This document shows positions 1-5,454 of a stretch of DNA of 5,656 nucleotides, in pieces. Source of the stretch: Acidobacteriota bacterium. Lineage in GTDB: Bacteria > Acidobacteriota > Polarisedimenticolia > Polarisedimenticolales > Polarisedimenticolaceae. Numbering within the stretch: the stretch's first letter is position 1; every line of letters starts with the position of its first letter. The translations under genes and the position numbers were made by a program. Under the pieces are notes generated by a model. It saw only the letters and a program-made list of their open reading frames with translations. It was not told where the DNA came from and did no database searches. The stretch covers positions 3,271 through 8,926 of the forward strand of contig WVWW01000128.1 of assembly GCA_011773795.1 (NCBI GenBank), read 5' to 3'.

Positions 1-1
1 C

Positions 2-655
2 GACGGCCAGATCGAGGGCCGGCCGACCTCCGAGTACCTCTGGCAGGTCAAGAACGTCGTCCCGTTCCTCAAGGTCGACAAGGGGCTGGCCGACGTGAGC
101 GACGGCGCCCAGGTGATGAAGCCGATCCCCAACCTGGGCGAGCTGCTCGACAAGGCCAGGGCCAACGACATCTTCGGCACGAAGATGCGCTCGGTCATCA
201 AGGAGGCCGACCCGGCCGGCGTCTCGGCGGTCGTCGACCAGCAGTTCGAGATCGGCCGCGAGATCGTCGCCGCCGGGCTCGTGCCGATCATCGAGCCCGA
301 GGTCGACATCCACTGTCCCGACAAGGCCGGCGCGGAGGACCTCCTGCTCGAGCGCATCCTGCAGCAGCTCGACGGCCTCGGCGACGGCGAGAACGTCATG
401 CTCAAGCTAACGCTACCGGAGCAGGACAACCTCTACGCGCCCTGTATCGATCACGCGAACGTCGTTCGCGTCGTCGCGCTGTCCGGCGGCTACAGCCGCG
501 AGGAGGCGAACGCGCGCCTGGCCCGCAACAACCGCATGGTGGCCAGCTTCTCGCGCGCGCTCGCCGAGGGGCTGTCCGCCAACCAGACCGACGACGAGTT
601 CAACGCGATGCTGGACGGGTCGATCCAGGCGATCTTCGACGCCTCGGCCACCTAG
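2..655 (+). CDS. fda: Class I fructose-bisphosphate aldolase (5'-truncated by window edge)
   Basis: The enzyme cleaves fructose-1,6-bisphosphate to dihydroxyacetone phosphate and glyceraldehyde-3-phosphate, a cytosolic step of glycolysis and gluconeogenesis (EC 4.1.2.13), using a Schiff-base lysine and no metal. The frame is open from base 2, so the GTG at 95 is internal and not the start; 217 residues are visible against about 295 in the Staphylococcus-type family, so roughly 80 N-terminal residues lie outside. Class I landmarks appear in order: FLKVDKG (first Lys at 71-73), FGTKMR (Lys 182-184, Arg 188-190), IIEPEVD (Glu 293-295 and 299-301), VMLKLTLP with the predicted Schiff-base Lys at 404-406, and the phosphate-binding SGGYS at 482-496. 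The C-terminus (SFSRAL, then IFDAS) also matches the Staphylococcus aureus type from memory. All catalytic residues in the visible part are intact. The next gene starts 20 bp downstream. Family assignment is secure; the symbol is by analogy with S. aureus. Confidence 0.95.
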   Translation, partial: DGQIEGRPTSEYLWQVKNVVPFLKVDKGLADVSDGAQVMKPIPNLGELLDKARANDIFGTKMRSVIKEADPAGVSAVVDQQFEIGREIVAAGLVPIIEPEVDIHCPDKAGAEDLLLERILQQLDGLGDGENVMLKLTLPEQDNLYAPCIDHANVVRVVALSGGYSREEANARLARNNRMVASFSRALAEGLSANQTDDEFNAMLDGSIQAIFDASAT

Positions 656-659
656 CCGG

Positions 660-665
660 TATAAA
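660..665 (+). promoter_or_regulatory. Candidate -10 box (TATAAA) of the TPR membrane protein gene
   Basis: TATAAA matches the sigma-70 -10 consensus at five of six positions and is conspicuous in such GC-rich DNA. It sits in the 20-bp gap after the aldolase stop, with exactly 10 nt between it and the ATG at 676. No convincing -35 box is seen, and the gap holds no Shine-Dalgarno sequence. If real, transcription would start only about 3-4 nt before the ATG, giving an almost leaderless mRNA. The alternative is readthrough from the aldolase gene. Confidence 0.35.
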
Positions 666-675
666 GTCGACCCCG

Positions 676-2541
676 ATGAAGAAGCCTGCGGGGCGGGACC
701 TGCTGATCGTTCTCGCCCTCGCGGCGGTCACCGTGGCGGCGTTCGTCCCCGTCCTGGACGCCCCCTTCCTCCGGCTCGACGACTACGGCTACGTCGTCGA
801 CAACACGCACATCCACGACGGCCCGACCCCGGCCGCGCTGGCCTGGGCCTGGACCACGTTCGAGAAGGCCAACTGGCACCCGCTGACCTGGTGGTCGCAC
901 ATGCTGGACTACCGGTTGTTCGGCGACGACGCTTCAGGTCACCATCGGACCAACCTGATCCTGCACGTGCTGAACGCCGCGATCCTGTTCGGCGTGTTGC
1001 GGAGTCTCACCGGGTCCCGCTGGCGCAGCGCGTGGGTCGCCGCGTTGTTCGCCGTGCACCCGCTGCACGTCGAGTCGGTCGCCTGGATCTCCGAGCGCAA
1101 GGACGTGTTGAGCACGCTGTTCGGTCTGCTCGCGATCGGCGCCTACACGGCCTGGACCCGGCATGGCGGGACGCGCCGCTACGCGCTCCTGATGATCCTG
1201 TTCGGCGCGAGCCTCGCCAGCAAGCCGATGCTGGTGACGCTGCCGTTCGTGCTGCTGCTGCTGGACTACTGGCCGTTGAATCGTTTGCCGGATCTGCGCG
1301 ACAGGAGCGTTGTCTGGCAACGCTTGCGCGAGAAGCTGCCGCTGCTGGCGCTGTCCGCGATTTCCAGTGTGCTGACGGTGATGGCCCAGAAGTCGGCGGG
1401 CACGATCAGCGGCGTCGAGGCGCTGCCGCTGGCGACCCGCATCGCCAACGCCGCGGTCTCCTACTGGCGCTACATCGCCAAGACGATCTGGCCGCAGGAG
1501 CTCTCGATCTTCTACACCTACCCCGCCCTCGAGGGGACGCCGGGTTGGTCCGCCGCTCAGGCTCTCGCCGCGGTGGCCGGGCTGATCGTGGTCACAGCGG
1601 GATTCGTCCTGCTGGCGAAGCGACGCTGGGCGATGACCGGCTGGCTGTGGTTCCTCGGGATGCTCGTCCCCGTCATCGGGCTGGTCCAGGTCGGCTGGCA
1701 ATCGATGGCCGACCGTTACACTTACTTGCCCCTGACGGGCCTCTTCGTGATCGTCGCGTGGGCTGTCGCCGCGGCGGGTGCGAAGTTCGCGAACACCAAG
1801 TCTTTCAAGATCGCGGTCGCGGTGATTGCACTGGTGGTCGTTGCCGCCTGCGCCCTCCAGACGCGGAGACAGGCGGGCTACTGGCAGGACTCGATCGCGC
1901 TGTTCGAACACGCGCTGACGATCGCGCCCAACGCGACCACGGTGCATAACAACCTGGGCATCGAGCTGATCTACAAGCGTGACTGGGAACGCGCAGAACA
2001 CCACTTCACCCGTGCGCGGGACATCGCGCCACAGAGCCCCGAGGCGTATTTCAACCTGGGGCGTCTGTTGCTGAGTCGCGGGCGCGGTGCCGAGGCGATC
2101 GAGAACCTGAAACGCTGCGCGGACATCCGGCCCGACCGGGCCGACACCCACTTCCACCTGGGCCTGGCGTACCGCCAGGGCGGTCGCGCGTCGGAGGCGA
2201 TCCGCCATTTCCGCGAGGCGGTGACCCTCGAGCCCACGTCGGTGGCCGCGCTCAGCCAGGCGGCCTGGCTGCTGGCGACCACCGAAGACGCGACGGCACG
2301 CAGGCCGGCGGAGGCGGTCGAGCTGGCGCAGCGCGCGGTCCAGCTCACCGGGCGCCGTGACCCGAACACACTCGACACGCTCGCCGCGGCATTCGCGTCC
2401 GCCGGCGATTTCGATGCGGCCGTCGAGACCGCAACGCTTGCCGCGCAGCTGGCGGCGGATCTCGGCGACACGCGAAAGGTCGAGACCCTGCGGCGGCGTT
2501 TGGAGGTCTACCGTCAAGGACGGCCCTGGATCACGCCCTAG
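676..2541 (+). CDS. TMTC-like GT-C membrane glycosyltransferase-type protein with C-terminal TPR repeats
   Basis: This 621-residue protein joins a polytopic membrane half (about residues 8-396, roughly ten hydrophobic helices) to a soluble TPR half (about 420-600). The first extramembrane loop has the acidic pair D35-D36 in LRLDDYGYV, placed like the catalytic acid of GT-C enzymes. Further landmarks are NWHPLTWWSHMLDY (66-79), the H89-H90 loop, HPLHVESVAWISERKD (128-143) and SKPMLVTLPF (182-191). These are shared, from memory, with the many bacterial TPR proteins that resemble eukaryotic TMTC O-mannosyltransferases (DUF1736 region). Three regular TPR units cover about 420-453, 454-487 and 488-521; two looser ones follow to about 595. 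The inferred role is transfer of a sugar from a polyprenyl-phosphate donor to an extracytoplasmic acceptor, with the TPR half binding the partner; donor and acceptor cannot be read from the sequence. ATG 676 is chosen because it places the first membrane helix at the N-terminus; no Shine-Dalgarno sequence precedes it. Architecture is certain, enzymatic activity is inferred. Confidence 0.85.
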   Translation: MKKPAGRDLLIVLALAAVTVAAFVPVLDAPFLRLDDYGYVVDNTHIHDGPTPAALAWAWTTFEKANWHPLTWWSHMLDYRLFGDDASGHHRTNLILHVLNAAILFGVLRSLTGSRWRSAWVAALFAVHPLHVESVAWISERKDVLSTLFGLLAIGAYTAWTRHGGTRRYALLMILFGASLASKPMLVTLPFVLLLLDYWPLNRLPDLRDRSVVWQRLREKLPLLALSAISSVLTVMAQKSAGTISGVEALPLATRIANAAVSYWRYIAKTIWPQELSIFYTYPALEGTPGWSAAQALAAVAGLIVVTAGFVLLAKRRWAMTGWLWFLGMLVPVIGLVQVGWQSMADRYTYLPLTGLFVIVAWAVAAAGAKFANTKSFKIAVAVIALVVVAACALQTRRQAGYWQDSIALFEHALTIAPNATTVHNNLGIELIYKRDWERAEHHFTRARDIAPQSPEAYFNLGRLLLSRGRGAEAIENLKRCADIRPDRADTHFHLGLAYRQGGRASEAIRHFREAVTLEPTSVAALSQAAWLLATTEDATARRPAEAVELAQRAVQLTGRRDPNTLDTLAAAFASAGDFDAAVETATLAAQLAADLGDTRKVETLRRRLEVYRQGRPWITP

Positions 2542-2572
2542 TTGGCGCGTACCCGGGTGGGTCGGATAGAGT
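2542..2572 (+). promoter_or_regulatory. Weak candidate promoter of the secreted-protein gene
   Basis: The 58-bp gap before the gene at 2600 holds TTGGCG at 2542-2547 (four of six against TTGACA) and TAGAGT at 2567-2572 (four of six against TATAAT). The spacer is 19 bp, slightly long. Transcription would begin near 2579 and leave a short leader that contains the ribosome site. The 8-bp palindrome ACCCGGGT at 2551-2558 lies inside the spacer. Both boxes are weak, so this is only a candidate. Confidence 0.25.
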
Positions 2573-2590
2573 GGATGCCTATCCCCGACG

Positions 2591-2596
2591 AGAGGA
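2591..2596 (+). promoter_or_regulatory. Ribosome binding site of the secreted-protein gene
   Basis: AGAGGA lies 3 nt before the ATG at 2600. The purine-rich match to the anti-Shine-Dalgarno sequence is good although the spacing is short. It supports 2600 as the start, together with the signal peptide that begins exactly there. Confidence 0.5.
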
Positions 2597-2599
2597 ATC

Positions 2600-3118
2600 A
2601 TGAAGAGAGTCCTTGTTTTTGCCGTCGTTCTGTTCGCGGTCGCGTGGGTTCATGCCGACGACGATCCCCTCGCCAACCTCCGCACCGCCTTCGACCGGGC
2701 CCAGCAAGCAGTCGTCGCCGGGGACACCGCGGCGATCCTCGCCGGCACCTACCCGGGGCTGATCAAGCAGGTCGGCGGGCCCGATGCGATGCGCGACATG
2801 CTGTCGAAGAACCTGGCCGGGCTCGAGGAGCGAGGCATGGCCGTCTTGGGGACCGAGATCGTCTCGGTTTCCGACCCGGTGCAGGCGGGCAGCGAGATCC
2901 ACGCCGTCGTGCGTGCGACCCGCACGGTCAAGGCGCCCGGCGGCCGCCAGATCCAGGACACCTTCATGATCGCGGTGTCGGCCGACCAGGGAAAGAACTG
3001 GACCTTCGTCGACGGGCCGCAGCTCACGCCGCAGCACATCGACCAGTTGTTCCCGGATTTCAACGACGCCCTGGTGCTTCCCAGGGTCAAGGCTCCGGTC
3101 TTCGAGCGCGGTTCCTAG
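2600..3118 (+). CDS. Small secreted protein of unknown function, possibly NTF2-like
   Basis: The 172-residue product starts with a classical signal peptide: MKR, a hydrophobic core at about 4-17, and a likely signal peptidase I site after VHA at residue 19, leaving a mature protein that begins DDDPLANL. It should therefore be exported to the periplasm or beyond. The mature part has an alpha-helical first half (about 23-80), then alternating beta-strand-like segments (about 81-138) including a KAPGG turn (111-115) and GKNWTFVDG (131-139). It ends with FPDFNDALVLP (151-161). This helix-then-sheet order resembles the NTF2-like fold, and similar unannotated secreted proteins with a 'GGKTWTFVDG'-type motif are familiar from several phyla; that is recall, not a search. 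No catalytic residues, lipobox or further membrane helix are evident. It follows the TPR gene by 58 bp and converges on the DUF1820 gene. Coding status is strong, function unknown. Confidence 0.85.
   Translation: MKRVLVFAVVLFAVAWVHADDDPLANLRTAFDRAQQAVVAGDTAAILAGTYPGLIKQVGGPDAMRDMLSKNLAGLEERGMAVLGTEIVSVSDPVQAGSEIHAVVRATRTVKAPGGRQIQDTFMIAVSADQGKNWTFVDGPQLTPQHIDQLFPDFNDALVLPRVKAPVFERGS
3069..3086. repeat. Perfect 6-bp hairpin inside the 3' end of the secreted-protein gene
   Basis: CCCTGG (3069-3074) and CCAGGG (3081-3086) form a perfect inverted repeat around a 6-nt loop. It encodes residues near the C-terminus on the plus strand, so it may be chance. For the minus-strand operon it would lie about 37 nt beyond the DUF1820 stop and could form a 3'-end hairpin, but no U-tract follows. 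Confidence 0.25.
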
Positions 3119-3131
3119 ACCGCTAGTTCTT
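3108..3131 (+). terminator. Weak terminator-like hairpin spanning both convergent stop codons
   Basis: GCGGT (3108-3112) and ACCGC (3119-3123) can pair as a 5-bp GC-rich stem with a 6-nt loop that holds the plus-strand TAG. On the plus strand it is followed by the moderately T-rich TAGTTCTTGCT. The stem is short and no run of Ts follows, so termination is uncertain. In the minus direction the downstream sequence is not T-rich. Confidence 0.25.
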
Positions 3132-3482
3132 GCTGTCGCCCTTGGGGGTGAACACCGGCACCGGGAAGCTGGCCACGTTTCCGGTGGACTCCTTGATCTC
3201 GCCCGTGATCCGCGCCGTGCCTTCCTTCTCGACCTCGTCGATGCGGATCACGGAATGCATCGGGATGAAGGTCCGCTTCACGCCGTCGAACTCGAGCTTG
3301 AGGCTCTCTTCCGACGGGTCGACGACGACCTGGGTCTTCTCGCCGAACAGGATCTCCTCGACCTCGACGAAGCCGAACATCCCGCCGTGCGAGACGCCGG
3401 CGGCGTAGATCTCGCACACCTTGCCCTGATTCATGAAGATGATCTTGTAGATCTGACGCTGCTCTTTCTTGCGCGTGCTCAT
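3123..3482 (-). CDS. DUF1820 family protein
   Basis: This 119-residue cytosolic protein of unknown biochemical function is recognised by its core: IYKIIFMNQGKVCEIYA (11-27), MFGFVEVEEILFGEKTQVVV (35-54), DPSEESLKLEF (55-65), and KRTFIPMHSVIRIDEVEKEG (69-88). From memory this is the conserved signature of DUF1820 (PF08850), common in gammaproteobacteria. It has no signal peptide or membrane helix; the strand-rich pattern suggests a small beta-barrel-like fold, which is only a guess. The frame stays open upstream to 3800, but the ATG at 3482 is chosen because the family begins about ten residues before IYKIIF and the upstream part overlaps the hydrolase gene in another frame. The start overlaps the preceding stop as ATGA (4 bp), implying translational coupling. 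No Shine-Dalgarno sequence is visible, and a -10-like box 10 nt upstream may give an extra short transcript. The C-terminal tail (about 100-119) is less characteristic. Confidence 0.9.
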   Translation of the reverse strand: MSTRKKEQRQIYKIIFMNQGKVCEIYAAGVSHGGMFGFVEVEEILFGEKTQVVVDPSEESLKLEFDGVKRTFIPMHSVIRIDEVEKEGTARITGEIKESTGNVASFPVPVFTPKGDSKN

Positions 3483-4639
3483 GGCGTTGACGAGGTTAGC
3501 ACAGCGTCGTTCGGCAAATCGAAACCGAGCCACTCGCCCGGCAACGGCATGGACCAGCGCTCGGCGCTGGGACCACAGACCGGTGTCGCGGGCACGACCG
3601 CGCCACGCTCCGGTATCGCACCCTCGATGCGTTCCAGCAATCGATCGACACGGGTGTCGGTCAACGAGCGCACGAATCTCAGCGGTCGATCCGCCGGTTG
3701 CAGGAAGTCTTCGTAGTGGATCGCCAACACGTACCCGGCCCGTGTCGCCGCGAGGACGCCCTCGGGGTAATCTTCGACTTGCCAGTAGGGCGGCGCGCAC
3801 AGGATCGCGAGGTCGACCCCGCGCCGCTCGATCTCGTCCGTCGGCGGGTGGCCGACCCCCGAGGGGCTGGCCGAGCCCTGGTAGAACATCCGAAACGCGA
3901 TCTCTTCACCGTCCAGCAGGTCGATCAGGAAGTTCACCGTGAGCCCGTCCAGCATCGAGCGCACCGTTTTGCCGTCCCAGGTATCCCACGATTCCTCGAC
4001 CGTCCCGTGGGCATAGCGCAGGCCGTAAAGGTGCGGCGCGTGGTCCGAGGGAAGCGGCATGAAGCGGAAGGGCAGGGGCACCCCGTCGCGCAGTGGCCGG
4101 ACCCACGATCCCAGGCTGGGCTCGACAGCATGGATTCTGGATGTGAGAGCGGGGAAGGGGGCGAGCATCCGTGCGCCGCTGGCATTCGTCCACAGCCGGG
4201 CGGCCGGCGCGTGCCGCGTCATCACCTCGGGGAGGTCCGCGAGGTGGTCGTAGTGGGAGTGACCACTGAGCACGACGTCCCAGCGTGCGGCGTCGAGAGG
4301 CGCCAGGCCCCGCGCGATCGCTTCCGAATCCACGCGCAGCGCACCGAAGATCGTCTCGATCAGCCCCTGTCTCGTGAAGTAGGGAGCGGCGACCAACACG
4401 GACCCTCGCCACTCGACCAGCAGCCCGCCGACACCCAGGTAGGCGACGCGTAGCTCGTTGCCCGGCCGGGGCGCGGGCGAGCAGGGAGGAGCACCGAAGT
4501 CGAAATCGACGTCGTGGTTGGTCATCCGGTGCGCGGAGACCCGGCGGCCGTGACGCCCATCGCGATACAAGAGGAAGCCCAGCAGGAGAACGGCGGCTCC
4601 CAGCGCGACGCCGAGGATCCGTCGCCGGCGGGAGCTCAC
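3479..4639 (-). CDS. Membrane-anchored metallo-beta-lactamase-fold hydrolase
   Basis: This 386-residue protein has a basic N-terminus (SSRRRR) followed by one hydrophobic helix (about 8-24) with no clear cleavage site. It is therefore probably anchored in the inner membrane with its catalytic domain outside the cytoplasm. The domain is of the UlaG/NAPE-PLD-like (Lactamase_B_2) type. YLGVGGLLVEWRGSVLVAAP (67-86) forms the opening strands, GHSHYDH gives the metal-binding HxHxDH motif (H127, H129, D131, H132), SDHAPH supplies the next histidine (H200), and AIHYEDF supplies the last (H308). At the place where a metal-bridging Asp is expected, after the FRMFY strand (249-253), the sequence reads QGSAS, so that Asp seems missing. 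The start is GTG at 4639, overlapping the previous stop as GTGA; no close Shine-Dalgarno sequence is seen, so coupled translation is likely. Its own stop overlaps the DUF1820 start. The substrate is unknown; a phosphodiester, ester or lactone are all possible. Confidence 0.88.
   Translation of the reverse strand: MSSRRRRILGVALGAAVLLLGFLLYRDGRHGRRVSAHRMTNHDVDFDFGAPPCSPAPRPGNELRVAYLGVGGLLVEWRGSVLVAAPYFTRQGLIETIFGALRVDSEAIARGLAPLDAARWDVVLSGHSHYDHLADLPEVMTRHAPAARLWTNASGARMLAPFPALTSRIHAVEPSLGSWVRPLRDGVPLPFRFMPLPSDHAPHLYGLRYAHGTVEESWDTWDGKTVRSMLDGLTVNFLIDLLDGEEIAFRMFYQGSASPSGVGHPPTDEIERRGVDLAILCAPPYWQVEDYPEGVLAATRAGYVLAIHYEDFLQPADRPLRFVRSLTDTRVDRLLERIEGAIPERGAVVPATPVCGPSAERWSMPLPGEWLGFDLPNDAVLTSSTP
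3493..3501 (-). promoter_or_regulatory. Candidate extended -10 box of the DUF1820 gene
   Basis: On the minus strand TGCTAACCT reads as an extended -10 element (TG, one base, then TAACCT). It ends 10 nt before the ATG at 3482, the same spacing as the TATAAA box before the gene at 676. No good -35 is seen, as is usual for extended -10 promoters. It lies inside the upstream hydrolase gene, so it would be an internal operon promoter giving a nearly leaderless DUF1820 mRNA. Confidence 0.3.
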
Positions 4640-5454
4640 GGCGATAACGAGCTCCAGATCTTGCCGTAGAGATCCGCGCGCACGTCCAGGTACCCGGGAT
4701 AATCTGCGCGCGCCGCCGTCACGGCTGCCCGTTCGAGCGTCGCCTGGGTCACCGGCTGTTCAGTCTCGATGATCACCGTGCCGTCCGGTGCGATGACCAC
4801 CGACGGCCCGCCGATCGCCACGCCATGTTCCTCGCGGGGACGGTTGGTCGACACGACATAGCAGGCGGTCGCGATCGCCGCCGCACGCAGCACCGTCACC
4901 CACCGATCGTAGCTCCCGGGCGGCGTCGCGCGCGGAGCGAACAGAACCTCGGCGCCCATCGCGGCGAGCGCGGTCGATGACTGCGGACGCTGCACGTCCG
5001 AGCAGATCTGCAAGCCGATACGAAGCCCGAAACAATCGCACGGAGGCGTGAGAGCCTCGCCGGGCTCGTAGTGGTCGCGCTCCCAGAATCCGGGTTCGAG
5101 CGGGATGTGCAGCTTGTCGTATCGCGAAACGACCGCACCTTGCGCGTCGATGAGCAAGGCGCGATTCCGACGCGCGCCGTTCTCGGCCACGATCACGCCA
5201 CCGAGCACACCGATCCCGGCGCGCACCGCCGCACCGCACAACGCGCGTCGGTGCGGACCGTCCCGCGGCTCGGCATCCTCGTCGCGAACCTCACGTGTTG
5301 CCGGGATCCACGGGTCGAGCGGGAGCTCGGGCAGGATGGCGAGCTCGGCCCCTTCACTGCGGGCCTCCGCGAGCGCGGCGTCGAGCCGTTCCGTCGCGCC
5401 ATCTCCAAAAAACACCTCGTGGATCAACGCGATCCGAAGCCTCCCGTCAACCAT
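4636..5454 (-). CDS. Carbon-nitrogen hydrolase (nitrilase superfamily amidase)
   Basis: This 272-residue protein, of typical length for single-domain family members, should hydrolyse a non-peptide C-N bond (amide or N-carbamoyl) in the cytosol. The Glu-Lys-Cys triad is readable: E43 in LAILPELPLDPW, K114 in RYDKLHIPLE, and nucleophile C151 in LQICSDVQRP. The second structural Glu is present (E125 in GFWERDHYEPG, the usual 'F-E-G' segment). The pattern is closest by eye to the N-carbamoylputrescine amidase/beta-ureidopropionase-like branches, but the substrate cannot be assigned. The residue after the Pro following the nucleophile is Gln (RPQ), where many members have Glu. The ATG at 5454 is supported by GGAG 7 nt upstream on the minus strand. 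The start overlaps the end of the M28 peptidase gene by 8 bp and the stop overlaps the start of the membrane-anchored hydrolase gene by 4 bp, so it is co-transcribed with both. No signal peptide. Confidence 0.92.
   Translation of the reverse strand: MVDGRLRIALIHEVFFGDGATERLDAALAEARSEGAELAILPELPLDPWIPATREVRDEDAEPRDGPHRRALCGAAVRAGIGVLGGVIVAENGARRNRALLIDAQGAVVSRYDKLHIPLEPGFWERDHYEPGEALTPPCDCFGLRIGLQICSDVQRPQSSTALAAMGAEVLFAPRATPPGSYDRWVTVLRAAAIATACYVVSTNRPREEHGVAIGGPSVVIAPDGTVIIETEQPVTQATLERAAVTAARADYPGYLDVRADLYGKIWSSLSP

Noticed and set aside
95..97. GTG at 95 as start of the first gene
   Set aside because: The frame continues upstream to base 2 with aldolase-like sequence including FLKVDKG, so the GTG encodes an internal Val.
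891..1949. 352-codon plus-strand open frame inside the TPR membrane protein gene
   Set aside because: It is an Arg/Ala-rich frame-shifted shadow with no recognisable motif, fully inside a well-supported gene.
2551..2558. ACCCGGGT palindrome before the secreted-protein gene, as an operator
   Set aside because: An 8-bp palindrome is common by chance in GC-rich DNA, and there is no second copy or nearby regulator to support it.
934..2601. Long 555-codon antisense open frame opposite the TPR membrane protein gene
   Set aside because: It is a GC-rich shadow: composition is dominated by Arg, Gln, Gly and Asp with no domain or membrane pattern, while the plus-strand frame has clear motifs.
3483..3800. 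N-terminal extension of the DUF1820 frame up to 3800
   Set aside because: The added residues are Arg-rich, unlike the family, and overlap the coding frame of the upstream hydrolase. The ATG at 3482 gives the normal family length.
3698..4453. 251-codon plus-strand open frame opposite the metallo-beta-lactamase-fold gene
   Set aside because: Low-complexity Arg/Val/Gln-rich translation; the minus strand carries HxHxDH and a membrane anchor in an operon.
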